A stretch of 64,000 nucleotides of DNA from Paramecium octaurelia (lineage: Eukaryota > Ciliophora > Oligohymenophorea > Peniculida > Parameciidae). This document shows, piece by piece, positions 12,541 through 26,700 of this stretch. The notes below the pieces were generated by a model that made no database searches, was not told the DNA's origin, and saw only the letters and a program-made list of their open reading frames with translations. A program made the position numbers and the translations under genes. Positions within the stretch are counted from its first letter, which is position 1, and each line of letters opens with the position of its first letter. The stretch spans positions 421,621-485,620 of the forward strand of contig CAJJDP010000068.1 in assembly GCA_905182995.1 (NCBI GenBank). Direction: 5' to 3'.

Positions 12541-14320
12541 TCAAATGTAACCGATTTGCCTCAATATCGTCTTAACAAAATGAATCAAAATATCATATCT
12601 CATCTTAGGTGTTTTAAGTTATGGAAGAGGTAAATAGGTAACAATTGTTTCATACATTTTGCGTGCTTTTCTAAATTTTTCTAATTTGCACGGCTTTTTC
12701 ATATCGAAATCATGTTCTCTAGTAATTATCATATGATGATTATTGCTAGTGTGTTCTTCATTAATTACACTTAGAGGTTTAACTACAACTATTTTTCCTT
12801 TGATTTTTAAAGTATCCGTTTCAATTTAGTAGATGTGAGGGGGCAAATAAGTGGTTTCTCCAATTCCACCAAAACATAAAATATTTGTTCCATTCACACA
12901 ACTTGCATGGCTCCATCTTTTTGTTTATAAACCTTATCTCTACGCTATGCTCCAAACACTCGTTTATAGATTCAAGATAAATATATCATTTTAATACTCT
13001 TTTTTTTCTTGTGATCTTCCTCCAAGTAATATTAAGTACTCTCCAACATTCTCCATAGTATGATTATATCTAGTATCTGGTGCCTATCCCATTGTTTATA
13101 CTTTCTCCCATCCTATTGGATGAGGCCCAAAAAACAACATTCTCATTAGAGGAAATGAACCTAGTTTAGCTGTTTATCCTCCATAGATGTATACTGTTTC
13201 AATATTTCTTTTATAATCATAAGCTGTGCATTGGGCATGCTATGCAATTCCTTCTTCGAATAATATCTTTTAACCTGTCCATCTCTTTGACTCCAAAGAA
13301 TACACAAGTGTGTCATTTAATAGCTTTTCTGCTGAATCTATTCCCCCTGTTACAACCATTAATTTTCCAAAGAGAACGGATGCTTTGTGTTCTCTCCTTG
13401 GTTCAACAGACTCTAATGAAATAGTCCATTGATTAGTCAATGTGTTGAAGGATGCAATCTTTGAAAAAACCTCTCTTATTTTCATTTTATGATCATAGTA
13501 TCCTGATCCTCCAAACAATATTAAAGAATTTTTCCAGACCACCATCGAATGATTAGTAATAAATAATTAGATATCCGAACAATAATTAAACCATTCTTAC
13601 CTTTCTAAAAATAAATATTAAATTTATACTTAAATCAAACCACCAGATCTCATTAGTGATTCCTGCCCCACTCATTCCTCCATAGACATACATTCTATCT
13701 CTAACTATGCCTATCTAAGTTGACTCTCTTCTGCTGGGGATTGCATAGGAGTATGAATTAAGAGTTTCCTCAAAAAAGGTTAAAATTGATTAATCATGTT
13801 GTACTTCATCTTCTGTAATTTTCCTTTTTGATTGATGCTACTTTTAGATCTATGGCAATAGTTGTTTTTCAGGGGTGCTGCAAATCCCTAATTATTTCTC
13901 CAAATATTTCAAGGTTAATGGTTCTCTGTGCGGAACCTTACGTTGATTGCATTAATATTTTTTCTCAGTTATTGTTATATCTCTGACTGTCTAAGACATT
14001 TTTGATTATTCAAGTTCCATAAAACTCTACTATATAAACTTTTGTTAGGATTTGTTTGCCTGCAATTAATGTTATGCTCCTGCTTAAATTCTCCTTATAG
14101 AATGAAAATGTTATGAAATGTCTTCCAAAGAACTACTTTCAATGCTGGGAAGGACTAACTATACTTTATGATCGGATTCATTTTTTTCCTTTCTTTTCTT
14201 TTCGTACTTATATTGGGAGTTACTTTAATATCTCAAAGCATTTTATTAAGATTCATCTTTGATACATTTTAGCAAATCCTTATATTAGTCTCTCTCTAAA
14301 TTTAAATCGACAGCACTCAT
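12541..14320 (-). CDS. Kelch-repeat protein
   Basis: Minus-strand ATG at 14320-14318 and TGA at 12543-12541. One 25-nt intron (13629-13605) leaves exactly 585 codons. The first about 200 residues are polar, Gln/Lys/Ser-rich and probably unstructured. The rest is a beta-propeller of about five Kelch blades with the Gly-Gly signatures RMYVYGGMSG, LILFGGSGYY, LMVVTGGIDS, VYIYGGQTAK, YLLLLGG-like and ILCFGGIGE, and paired Tyr/Trp residues such as NQWTISLESV. A charged tail follows. Such proteins are usually protein-interaction scaffolds. No BTB or F-box partner domain was seen. Confidence 0.88.
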
Positions 14321-14554
14321 TTCTGAATTAGACAAATTAAATATTATTTACTATGCCAAACTTATATGATTTATTCATACATGTAAATGATTTATTAATA
14401 ATTCATACTATTTTCTACATTTAAGAAATTATACTAAATGGTATCAAAACATTTATAATTATTAATATTGCTAATCCTCACTTTCTTGATGATTTATGAG
14501 GTGTGAATAAAGTAAATTTTATAATATTATTCTAAAAATAATATTGATAAGAAA

Positions 14555-16889
14555 TCAACTATTCCTTTTTGTTTCTAAATATTATCTTTGAGCATTTTCA
14601 TCCTTTATCTTCTCCGCTAACTATGGATATAAGATCTTGTGCTAATTAATATTTATGATTGGATAATCTAAAAAGATATTTGACATTTTCACTAGATAGT
14701 ATCTCAATTTCAAAGAAGCATTTTCGTAATTGCGTATTTAAGACTTATAAATACGATTGTAATACTCATGTATATCAAAGCATGTCATTTTCTTATTTTC
14801 AAGTTCGCCAAACAATTGCTGTCTCGCTGTCTCAAAATAATTGTCTGTATTGATCTAAAGTGATTCAATACTTATTTAAAGACTATCTATGTATCCTTGC
14901 AATTTTTATTCGTTAATTTTGTTAGTATCTGTTTCCTACTTTAAGGTGTAGCTCCCTATGTAGATGTGCTATTTTTAAAATATTTATTGACAGTCCAGCA
15001 ATGCTGCTTAACTAAAAAGGAGTAAAAAATAAAATAGCTATAAGACTTACTATTTTATGACATCAGCTTTCGTTAAAAAATATTATATCAATTCTTATTC
15101 CAATTTAGATGAAAATATTTGAATGCAATCTAAATATTTGAGTATTGAAGGTGATATTGTATCATATAAAATAGATTCTCTTTCCACGAAAATTTATTAT
15201 TATTATTATAATTTTTCAACCTCTGCTAGTAATTCTTCCCAAGAGATTCTTCTCTCAGGTTCATATATTAACATTTTTTCTATTAGATTATTGAAAACTA
15301 AGATTAAAAAAATTATTACTAGATTGCTTAGTACAGATGAATGGTTTTAGTTTTAATGACTTTTAATAATCTTTTAATTCTTATAAAGTATATGCTTGAA
15401 AGTATAATTATCCAAAGACAAATTAATAAAGCATAGTCCCTAACTACATATTGTATTTTTTTTTACAGAATAAATATCACATTTATTTGTATACCCCTTT
15501 CCTGTGGATTCAAGAACTTCTGGGGCAGAATAAATTGGAGTTCCCGCAACAGTCTTAGCTAAATTTGATGGTTACTAAATCTTGCTTACTCCAAAATCAA
15601 TAATCTAATTCAAAATATATAAGTGTACCTTAACAATCTTTCTTCCACCTTCATACTTTATTAATAAATTTTCTGGCTTTAAATCTCTATGGATTATATT
15701 TAGGTCTTGCAAATACTTATAACCAATTATAATTTATTTTAAAAAGTCCAGAATTTCTTCATTGCTTATCGATTTCTATTTTTGAAAATATTATTGAATA
15801 TTTTCATCGCATTTCTCCATAATCACATAAGTCTAGTGTTGATCATTGATTAAATCAAAAACTTTAATAATATTTTCTCTTTCTCTTTCATTTGAATTTG
15901 TTAACAATTTTGAATAAATTTTGAGTTCCAAACCTCCCTCGTAAGAATTGGTTTCAACCACTTTTGCACATAATTCTATAGATTGCATTAAATCGTATAT
16001 TAAAAATATAACTCCCTACATACCACTTCCCAATTATCGAGTAAAGTCAATTAGATATCTATTATTTAATAGATGATAAGGCGATTTAAAAAAAGGAATT
16101 TTAGCAAGTTCATCCCAACTCACCCTTTTCCGAGGCTCATAAACTATCATTCTCTCTATCAAATCAACAATTTCTATATCTTATATGACTCTTTAACATT
16201 TGAAATTCTGCTTTTGTAATTTCATCATAAACTATTGAAGCTCAAATTCATTATTAAATTCCGAAGGCATTTAAGTTTAAAAACATAATTGATGTAAAAT
16301 AATTCCTAACTTACAATAGATAAAATATTTACAGAAAATATATCGCACGTGTCGTCATACCCATTTTAAGGTTAAAACATCACTTCAGGGGCCCAATAAG
16401 CCGGCGTACCAGCTCTCGATGTTCCTAATGAATAATTCTTCAATAAACTTGACACGCTAAAGTCTGATAACTAAGGAATATTTTAGAAAATACTTTTATA
16501 ATCATTCTACCTTTAATTTATTGAACGAGTATTGTTAATGGATTTAAATTTCTATGAATAATTCCTAATGATCGTAAATATTAATATCCATTAATAATTT
16601 AAGCCATTATTAATTTTATTTCTTAAATTGAGAGCTCTAATTATATTTCTTGTCTTTTTTTCATAAATTATAATAATGTCATTGGTATATCTTCAACCTC
16701 AATTAAATTCTCGTAAATCTTTAAGATTTTTATGATGTTTAAGCATCTGTTTTATTACAATTTTTGATAAATATCCCTTTCAATAGCCATTCTATCTGGA
16801 GAAATCTATACTATTTATGTTTTATTTTCCTCTTGTTAATTAATAAAGCCTGACTGAAAGGCCGATGATCGGCTGATATTGAAAGACAT
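14555..16889 (-). CDS. tandem pseudokinase-kinase protein
   Basis: ATG at 16889-16887 and TGA at 14557-14555. Five introns of 22-24 nt leave 740 codons. Domain 1 (about 30-250) lacks a glycine loop and the VAIK lysine. Its catalytic loop reads HRNLNP instead of HRDLKP and its DFG is SDFS, so it should be inactive; it keeps GTPAYWAPEVM. Domain 2 (about 265-510) starts FTRQLGSGMQGVIFL and has IIHRDLKPENLLI, IIDFGVSKI and GTPIYSAPEVL, so it looks catalytic. A coiled, Gln-rich tail of about 200 residues follows. The order pseudokinase then kinase recalls JAK-type regulation, where the first domain controls the second; that is inference. One 39-nt GT..AG stretch in the tail could be a further in-frame intron. 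Confidence 0.88.
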
Positions 16890-17243
16890 GAATCAAATTA
16901 AAAGAAATATATTATATTAATAAATATAAAAAAATTTATAAGCTGATGATGTAATCTTCAAATAATGTCTATCATATTAGCAAAATAACTTTTTGAGAAT
17001 GGCTATTAATATTAGAAAAGGATATTCAAATCTTATTTTTTATATCACTATTTCTATTAGAATTAATATTCAGATTTATTTTATTTTTGTAAACTAATGA
17101 TAATAACTATCGAGTATCACAAATTCTCATTTTATCCAAAAAGGATCTTAATGTTACTTTTTGAAAGACTACTATTCCTCATTAACAAGATGATTTGAGT
17201 GTTGGTTATCGATATTAAAATAAGGAGAAAAATTAAATTGTGC
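16890..17243. other. intergenic, divergent
   Basis: Between the tandem-kinase start and the surface-antigen-like piece. No supported gene. One ATG-led frame from about 16965 ends after about 90 codons and does not look like protein. Confidence 0.4.
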
Positions 17244-17965
17244 ATGAATAAATATAATAATCGATTTTTGTTTTAAAGTCATTAATAAAAATATAAAGGA
17301 GAAAATAGTACTCTTAAAATTCATCTTAATTTCTATCATTTTTGGGTAGACTTTAGATACATATCAATAATGCTACTGTGAAGAATTAAGTTTATAAAGT
17401 GAATGCAATTTAGCAAATTGTATTTGGACTACTTTAAATACTTGCTAAAGTAATAATTGCACATAATTTTTTTGGTTAATTTTAATGTTAGAGTCATTCG
17501 TAATAGTGTGCTTATAATACGAAAACAAAGAGTTGCACTAATTTTTAGAGCTGTGAGATGTTAAAAGGAACGTCTCCTTAAAATTTTTTGAGCTAAAATC
17601 CTACTTGTTCATGGTTATCTGGGACTTCATGTACTTCGACATCGGCAACTAATTTTACGGACACTCAAAAGCTGCCATCAATTTCTATTTACTATTTAAA
17701 TAATATTAATTATTATATTTTAATGAAGTTTACTATAAAAGTATCATAAACATAGATATTATTATAAAAATGTGTTATAAAATATTTCCCCTCTTTTTAT
17801 TGTTAAATTATGATTTTAGCAATATTTTTCAAATTATATAAATACTTTCTTGTAGATTCTAAGAAAAATTAAAAGGTAAGATTATTTTAAACGATAGACA
17901 CAGTTTTAAAAGTAACACCGATTACTGGGTATGTAGTGCTAAGATTTATCTTAAGTTTTATTTGA
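17244..17965 (+). pseudogene. surface-antigen-like cysteine-rich gene piece
   Basis: A possible start at 17244 with a 31-nt intron (17278-17308) gives a signal-peptide-like stretch (LLKFILISIIFGQT). It is followed by spaced cysteines: QQCYCEELS, NCIWTTLNTCQ, SNNCTQ. The motif C-x-W-x(4-5)-C recurs in Paramecium immobilisation antigens and their small relatives. A second frame continues with CAYNTKTKSC, CTNFQSCEML and CSWLSGTSCTSTS. Joining the two frames needs a shift near 17470-17490 that I could not explain by a convincing intron, so this may be a broken copy. After about 17700 the frame loses cysteines. Confident only that this is cysteine-rich secreted-protein sequence. Confidence 0.5.
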
Positions 17966-18511
17966 TTTATTGATAACAATTCTTTTTGGATATTATTATC
18001 AGTAAGCTATATCAATAAAATTGTTCTTGCATGTAGAATTTGAAATATTCTATTAGCACCTTGAGGATGTATAACATAATTAACTAAAAAAGTACCTTTT
18101 TTTGAATAAAATAAGATTAATTGGAATAATGTTACCTCTTAATTTTTCAGTAGATATGCGGATTTTAATTTATTAATTTAGCTCAAAAATAATCTGATAA
18201 AGTGTTTCAATTGAAAGAGTGTTTGCATAATTGAATTTGAGGGGGAGCTCCAGTTAATTTAGAATCTTTATTAAGGAAAATTTTGTTCAATTGAACTTTA
18301 AGGTAGAAAAAATGAAAATAACAAGGCTAACATTTGTCATTAAGATAAGTATTGAGAGAATATTATAAATAAATAACGCTCTCTTTTAAGAAAAATAACC
18401 AATAAATGCTTTTTGTTTAAGATCAATTTGGTAGCTCACGCTAAATTAAAAGTCTGAAAATGAAACTAATTAATATACACAATAATCAGAAGTTGTGACA
18501 ATTGATTTTAA
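17966..18511. other. no gene recognised
   Basis: AT-rich, with short frames on both strands. Nothing supported. Confidence 0.35.
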
Positions 18512-19660
18512 TTAAATTTTATGATTTGATTTTGCTTTTAGCATGAGACTTAATCTACAAATGGTTGGTTGGTAAGACTTATCTTTTCTCCAGAAAAAAA
18601 TAATAAGGAAATATATCAGAGGATATACTATGAGTAAATAAGGAGAAGATTCAATTCCAAAATGGACTGGGGTTCCCTTCTTATTTGACATATCTGAATC
18701 AATTAATAGGTAATCACTACTAAAGATACTGCAAAACATTAAAGAAATTTAGCTTATTGGGGGACCTAGCAATTTCTTGAAACTAATAAAATTCAGGTTC
18801 AAGATTAACATAATAAAATCAAATTGACTAATTATCCCTCATAAAAGGATTCAGTACTTAGAATTTTTAGGTCTTGAAAAACTTTAGGATAAAACTACAT
18901 TGAAGTTTATACATTTCTTCAGGTTATTATAAACGAAAGAAAAATTTTACTAAACTATTTAAACTCCTCTGGATAGATGAAGAATCTTATCAAAGTACTT
19001 TAAATTTCTCAATCAAATAAGATCGAGATTGAAAATAGCTCTATTTTTACAATGAAATTAATATCAAGCATCACAAATCTAATTTATCTTTAAGTTTTTC
19101 TCTTACCTATTCATTACTACATCAATACTCCTAGTTATTTCTAATTCAAATTTGCCTTTATTTTAAAATCTTAATTTGCTCTTATTTTGAAATCAATTAT
19201 ATTGCTAATTTCAGATAGTTCTTTCATTATTTTCCAACTAATAAACATCTTAGAAGAAGTCATATTCTTTACTTTCCAGAATTTTTCGGGCCATATATGG
19301 TCCTTACTTTTTGTTTCGTTATTTCTGTTCAATTTATTCTGAGATTTCAAAATATATGAAATTAATTTGCTATCTTTACCTATTTCAAAATTATTTGGTT
19401 TTAAATCTCTATGAAACAATCCTAATTTTAAGTAACTCCGGGGCACTTTTGCCATCTAAGTATTTATATTTTACTTTCGATGATATATCTATGATATTCG
19501 ATATTTTTATATTTAGCTTTCTTTGAGTACATAGAATTGTATACTTACTTTTTGCTTATTTATAAGGCTATCATTTCAATATTAAGATCAAATCATTTCA
19601 TTTCATAGCCTTATGAAACAGGCTTCAAATTCAGAAGTTTTATTTCATTTTATAACCACT
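18512..19660 (-). pseudogene. degenerate Ser/Thr kinase remnants
   Basis: On the minus strand, the frame near 19455-19171 contains YLKLGLFHRDLKPNNFEIG, an unmistakable kinase catalytic loop. The DFG and lobe that should follow are not readable. Further along the same strand, near 18690, comes KKGTPVHFGIESSPYLL, which resembles a kinase activation segment (GTP.YFAPE..) with the APE motif lost. The two pieces lie about 700 bp apart, far more than normal, and TGA codons intervene. I interpret them as one or two decayed kinase genes. Confidence 0.6.
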
Positions 19661-20145
19661 CTTCTACCTTCCTCAATTATTCCTTAAAATATATCCAATA
19701 CTCCCTTAATTATAATAATCATCATAATAAGCATTCAAAGTAATTGTCTGAATTTCAAGAATAGTTTCTTATTCTATTTTCTCAAAAGACAAATTAAAAT
19801 AAAAATAAAATGGTAAAATTCTGACTTTTAGGGTAGGTTTCAAAGAAAACTTTTTAAGACATTTAGGATTTTTTTTTCATTCTGTTTATTTTTTTGAATT
19901 ATTTGTTTCCATCTAGAATTTCTTTCCTAACCAATAATTTTTATAAAATTCAATATAATTTATCAATAGATATTAAAGAAATAGAGGGAAATTAGCAAAA
20001 TCATATAATACTGTTTTTCTTTGAATCCTAATTCCCTAGTGTTTAGCAAGGCTGATATATAAATCAAATGAAAAATGCTTATATAGTGCAAAATGGAACT
20101 TGAATTATGAAATTAACAATATATTCAAAATGCAAACGGAATTAT
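19661..20145. other. no gene recognised
   Basis: Intergenic AT-rich sequence downstream of the cysteine-rich membrane-protein gene. No supported frame. Confidence 0.35.
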
Positions 20146-23100
20146 TCATATAAATAATTGGTTTTTTGCGAATTATGGTCTTTTACTTTTGAATATCTTT
20201 TTCCATTTTTCATATACACCTTTTATGTTTACAATTATTTCTACAATAGGGCCTAAAGATAAAATGATAATATGGATCCATCCCAATTTGATTTTTTTTT
20301 CTTGATTAAAATATTCCTCAAAATCTTAGAGGTATAAGAATGAACTAAACATAAAAGCAAATACTGATATCTCAACTACCATCTAAACAATATAAGTATT
20401 TTTATTTTAACTCTTTTTATAATTAAATAATGATCTAATCTAAAATAAACTTGTTAAAAGGAGTAATCCTAATTAAAAAACTTGAGATCTTTAAATATTT
20501 ATAAGGAAAAATAAAAAGAAAAATTATCTTCCAAAACAAAGCATTTCAAAAATTTCACATTTTTACATCTTTTGCTATTATTCTTTGAATATCCCTAGAA
20601 ATAAGGTAAAATAAAGAAGAAGAATTATGCTGGCCATAGTAAGTTGAATAATATCTAGGGAATTATTAGTTTAAAAATTTCGCGTATACAATAGCGTTTT
20701 AAATATCATATCCCACCCATTTAGTAGTAATGCTTTTTATATTCCTTTAAAAGACATATTTTTTTTCAAATTAATTATATCTAGGCAAAATTTATAAAGG
20801 AAGCCTTAAATCTTAGCAATTACCTTACGATTGATATATAAGGATAATTATGACGCATAGTAAAAGTTTCTTGAACAAAAAATTCGCTTGTATATAACTT
20901 TTTTTTTAGTTGACACAATAAAATAAGGAATAAGAAAATTAAGCTTTGTAATATTTGGCTTGAAAGATTGATAATCAAACTTGGGTCCTATTTGTAAATG
21001 TCAAATTTTCCTTCTTAATATGTTTATTAATTTTACGAAAATTCTATGAACTAAAATATTTATGAAAAATCTAGAAAGTCTAATAAAGGTTCGATTGTTA
21101 CCAAATCATAAACAGAAAAATATATCTCTAAATTTTCTGAAAAATTGCAGATTTATGTATTTCAAATATTACTGAAATTATAAGATTGCTAAAATTATGA
21201 TAATTAAATCCCCACTTCCAAATAGTAGATTTCCACAGGCAAACCCTGATAAACCATAGATTATATAGACATTAAAATTTTTCAACTTATAAGAATAATC
21301 TCTCTAAGTTCATCAAGATATTATGGATATTGCAAAGTTATTGATTTTGAAAATTCATCCATGATAACATCATCTATATTAGCAACTGTCTAATTCACTA
21401 AAATTGTTAAGATAGGTCTAAATTCAAGTAATTATAGCACGTTTATTTTGATGACATATTCTCCAAAACTAACATATGATCCCACATCCTAATTGATAGT
21501 TAAATTGCTAATCCAATTCTTCTTTTTTAAATTTGATAAACTAAAATTTATTCTTTCTGATAAAGGCGAAGTTGTGTATACTTTTACTTATTAATTAAAC
21601 TAGATGCTTATATATTAGTTATTTTAAGTCATATTGAGATACGTAATTACTAATTTTGGAGGTTTGGAAAATGAACATTAGCTAGGAGAACCTTTTATCA
21701 TCGTGGCGCATACCCAACTATATTCAATCAAACAATTAGTACATCCATCTAAAGCCTCATAATTTCCATCATCACATTCCTCTTGTTTCTAAAAAGCTAT
21801 CCATCTCCACAATCTAATTATAGTTTGCATTAATTTGAATTTAGTAATTAGTATTTATGATTGCAGTCTAAACAAGTACCTTGATAGCAGTCATAGCAAT
21901 TTTCAGGACAAGAATAAGAGTACATACAATTGAAGCAACCATCAAATTGGATTGTATTGCCATCATCACAATCCTCTTCTTTTGTGACTATCTGATCACC
22001 ACAAACAGAAAGACAATTATTATTAACAAACTTGTATCCATCTTCACATTGTAAAATGCACTATCCTTTATCACATATGTTACAATCTTCGGAGCATTCG
22101 AACTTGCATTAGAAACAACCGTCATAAGGTTACAAATTTCCATCATCACATTCCTCATATTATTGGAGAATGAATTTATCTCCACAATGAGGAAAACATG
22201 CATTTTCTAACAGCTGAAATCCTACTTCACACTCCAAGCACATTGAAAGTAATTAATGTTTACAATCAGCAATTAATATATAAAGGCAATCCTAACAGTT
22301 ATCCTATTTCCCATCATCTGTCAGATCGCATTATTCAGCCGAATAGGGAATTACATTGCCATCTCCACACATAGGAACACAATTAAAATCAGCATTAAGA
22401 TCATATCCAAAAAATACATTCAAAACAACTTCCAAATTCACAAGTTTTGCAAAAGTTTATACATGAATATTCACATTAATAACAAGAATCATTAGATATC
22501 AGATTAGCATCATCGCATTTTTCTTATCCTTGAATAACTCCATCACCACAAATTGAACGACAATTTTCAAAAAACTAATCTTAAATCCAACCCACTTTGC
22601 AAATCAGACATCTAGTTTCAATTTACTCTAAGCAACCTTCGTTGAATTTATTTATTATAATTTCTGAATCTTCAAAATTTCTTGTTTGACATAATTATTC
22701 TTTATTGCCCCCAATTTGAAGACATTGTTCAAGAAACTAATCGTAAATCCAACCTTCTTAACAAGTCAAGCATTTAGTATCAATTTATTCTAAACAACCT
22801 ACATTTAATTAATTATTGGTATTTCTGGTTAAGTGTAATATAATTCAAAATCTCTTATTAAAGCACGGGTTGTGCTTGTTTGAGATTTAATATTCAATAA
22901 TAGTATTGGATCAAGATGATTTTCTATTAATATTTCTACTAAATACAAATAGGAACCAAAAGTTTTTTTACCATATACATAGTCTACTATTATAATTATA
23001 TCTCCTTTAAAAAACCTTATTAATAAATTTTAATGTATAGGTAGTTGAGTTGAATAATTAGTTTCAAAAAAATTAATGAATTTACAATTACTTCAACTGA

Positions 23101-23747
23101 AATCAGTGAAAAAAGTTTGTTCAAATATCCATCCATCAGAATTTGTAATCAATTTTTCACCAAATGAATATGAATGCAGTTTCCATGATAAGCAAAATAT
23201 TTTATAATTCTCTATGCACCCAGGACAGTCAAACTAACAATTAATCATGCTTATTTTTAATGACATTAAACCTCCAGCATTATTGAAACCATTTCTTATC
23301 CAAAGAGTTCTTCTATTGTGTTTAATAAGAGTTGTAGTTATAGTCCATACGAATGCACCAGGGCAAACTGAACTTGAAGATGAAGTGAGTGACTATTGAG
23401 CATCAATATACTCTAAATTTATATCAAAAGGATTAACTGGTCTATATTCTTTTGTAATAATAGAAATTCATTCCCTTAATACTTTAGCCTCCAATTAAAT
23501 ATGAGAATGGGCTTTTAGATTTGAAAATAGTCTGCTAATCTACATTGCATTATTATCATTAAGAGGTTAGCCAAAATAATTAATCCCACCGCAATTACAA
23601 AAAAAACAATCATTATCTCTAACTAACCATCCTAAATCTAAATTCTATTAAATTACCATCATTTATTTAGGAATTTGCATCAAACTCATAAATCACAGTT
23701 GATGGAGTTGAAAATATTTAAACAATAAGTATCATGAATAATTTCAT
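20146..23747 (-). pseudogene. cysteine-rich repeat membrane protein, frame disrupted
   Basis: A start at 23747-23745 (MKLFMILIVQIFSTPST, signal peptide) leads to an N-terminal region, then cysteine repeats of the CGDG..ECDDGN type (DUF4215-like). Examples are CGDGVIQGQEKCDDANL, CGDGNVIPYS, EECDDGNLQPYDGCFQC and EDCDDGNTIQFDGC. The C-terminus has several hydrophobic segments and a last domain of about 205 residues (from MSFKGIQKALLLNGW) ending at TGA 20148-20146. The frame is broken in several places. There are in-frame TGAs at 23470-23468 and 23095-23093. One-base shifts are needed in a T run before GYDLNADFNC and after CGDG near 21805. These are either sequencing errors or decay. The domain order suggests a surface receptor. 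Confidence 0.65.
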
Positions 23748-26700
23748 ACAATAAATAAAATTTTGGTAGTAAATTAACTTTTTATAGATTAGAAAAGTAG
23801 ATAAGTAATTGAAGGATTTATTATTTTAAGAAAAAAATATCTATAATCTTTTTATGGTCTAGTTGGGCAACGTTGAACACGCAAAGCCTTATTTAGCTTA
23901 ATATATATCTTAGATAATTTCAGTAATTTCTAGATGACTTTAATAATAATATTCTTTATATGTAATATAATATATATTTGAGAGTAATTAATCTTACTTA
24001 GAGATTGATAATATCATCATATAGCCAAGTATATTATTTTAATCAAAAGTTCTATTATAATCAGTTATAGATTCCTTTCCTGCTATTCTTAAANCATTTA
24101 GTATCAATTTATTCTAAACAACCTACATTTAATTAATTATTGGTATTTCTGGTTAAGTGTAATATAATTCAAAATCTCTTATTAAAGCACGGGTTGTGCT
24201 TGTTTGAGATTTAATATTCAATAATAGTATTGGATCAAGATGATTTTCTATTAATATTTCTACTAAATACAAATAGGAACCAAAAGTTTTTTTACCATAT
24301 ACATAGTCTACTATTATAATTATATCTCCTTTAAAAAACCTTATTAATAAATTTTAATGTATAGGTAGTTGAGTTGAATAATTAGTTTCAAAAAAATTAA
24401 TGAATTTACAATTACTTCAACTGAAATCAGTGAAAAAAGTTTGTTCAAATATCCATCCATCAGAATTTGTAATCAATTTTTCACCAAATGAATATGAATG
24501 CAGTTTCCATGATAAGCAAAATATTTTATAATTCTCTATGCACCCAGGACAGTCAAACTAACAATTAATCATGCTTATTTTTAATGACATTAAACCTCCA
24601 GCATTATTGAAACCATTTCTTATCCAAAGAGTTCTTCTATTGTGTTTAATAAGAGTTGTAGTTATAGTCCATACGAATGCACCAGGGCAAACTGAACTTG
24701 AAGATGAAGTGAGTGACTATTGAGCATCAATATACTCTAAATTTATATCAAAAGGATTAACTGGTCTATATTCTTTTGTAATAATAGAAATTCATTCCCT
24801 TAATACTTTAGCCTCCAATTAAATATGAGAATGGGCTTTTAGATTTGAAAATAGTCTGCTAATCTACATTGCATTATTATCATTAAGAGGTTAGCCAAAA
24901 TAATTAATCCCACCGCAATTACAAAAAAAACAATCATTATCTCTAACTAACCATCCTAAATCTAAATTCTATTAAATTACCATCATTTATTTAGGAATTT
25001 GCATCAAACTCATAAATCACAGTTGATGGAGTTGAAAATATTTAAACAATAAGTATCATGAATAATTTCATACAATAAATAAAATTTTGGTAGTAAATTA
25101 ACTTTTTATAGATTAGAAAAGTAGATAAGTAATTGAAGGATTTATTATTTTAAGAAAAAAATATCTATAATCTTTTTATGGTCTAGTTGGGCAACGTTGA
25201 ACACGCAAAGCCTTATTTAGCTTAATATATATCTTAGATAATTTCAGTAATTTCTAGATGACTTTAATAATAATATTCTTTATATGTAATATAATATATA
25301 TTTGAGAGTAATTAATCTTACTTAGAGATTGATAATATCATCATATAGCCAAGTATATTATTTTAATCAAAAGTTCTATTATAATCAGTTATAGATTCCT
25401 TTCCTGCTATTCTTAAANCCACAAATTGAACGACAATTTTCAAAAAACTAATCTTAAATCCAACCCACTTTGCAAATCAGACATCTAGTTTCAATTTACT
25501 CTAAGCAACCTTCGTTGAATTTATTTATTATAATTTCTGAATCTTCAAAATTTCTTGTTTGACATAATTATTCTTTATTGCCCCCAATTTGAAGACATTG
25601 TTCAAGAAACTAATCGTAAATCCAACCTTCTTAACAAGTCAAGCATTTAGTATCAATTTATTCTAAACAACCTACATTTAATTAATTATTGGTATTTCTG
25701 GTTAAGTGTAATATAATTCAAAATCTCTTATTAAAGCACGGGTTGTGCTTGTTTGAGATTTAATATTCAATAATAGTATTGGATCAAGATGATTTTCTAT
25801 TAATATTTCTACTAAATACAAATAGGAACCAAAAGTTTTTTTACCATATACATAGTCTACTATTATAATTATATCTCCTTTAAAAAACCTTATTAATAAA
25901 TTTTAATGTATAGGTAGTTGAGTTGAATAATTAGTTTCAAAAAAATTAATGAATTTACAATTACTTCAACTGAAATCAGTGAAAAAAGTTTGTTCAAATA
26001 TCCATCCATCAGAATTTGTAATCAATTTTTCACCAAATGAATATGAATGCAGTTTCCATGATAAGCAAAATATTTTATAATTCTCTATGCACCCAGGACA
26101 GTCAAACTAACAATTAATCATGCTTATTTTTAATGACATTAAACCTCCAGCATTATTGAAACCATTTCTTATCCAAAGAGTTCTTCTATTGTGTTTAATA
26201 AGAGTTGTAGTTATAGTCCATACGAATGCACCAGGGCAAACTGAACTTGAAGATGAAGTGAGTGACTATTGAGCATCAATATACTCTAAATTTATATCAA
26301 AAGGATTAACTGGTCTATATTCTTTTGTAATAATAGAAATTCATTCCCTTAATACTTTAGCCTCCAATTAAATATGAGAATGGGCTTTTAGATTTGAAAA
26401 TAGTCTGCTAATCTACATTGCATTATTATCATTAAGAGGTTAGCCAAAATAATTAATCCCACCGCAATTACAAAAAAAACAATCATTATCTCTAACTAAC
26501 CATCCTAAATCTAAATTCTATTAAATTACCATCATTTATTTAGGAATTTGCATCAAACTCATAAATCACAGTTGATGGAGTTGAAAATATTTAAACAATA
26601 AGTATCATGAATAATTTCATACAATAAATAAAATTTTGGTAGTAAATTAACTTTTTATAGATTAGAAAAGTAGATAAGTAATTGAAGGATTTATTATTTT

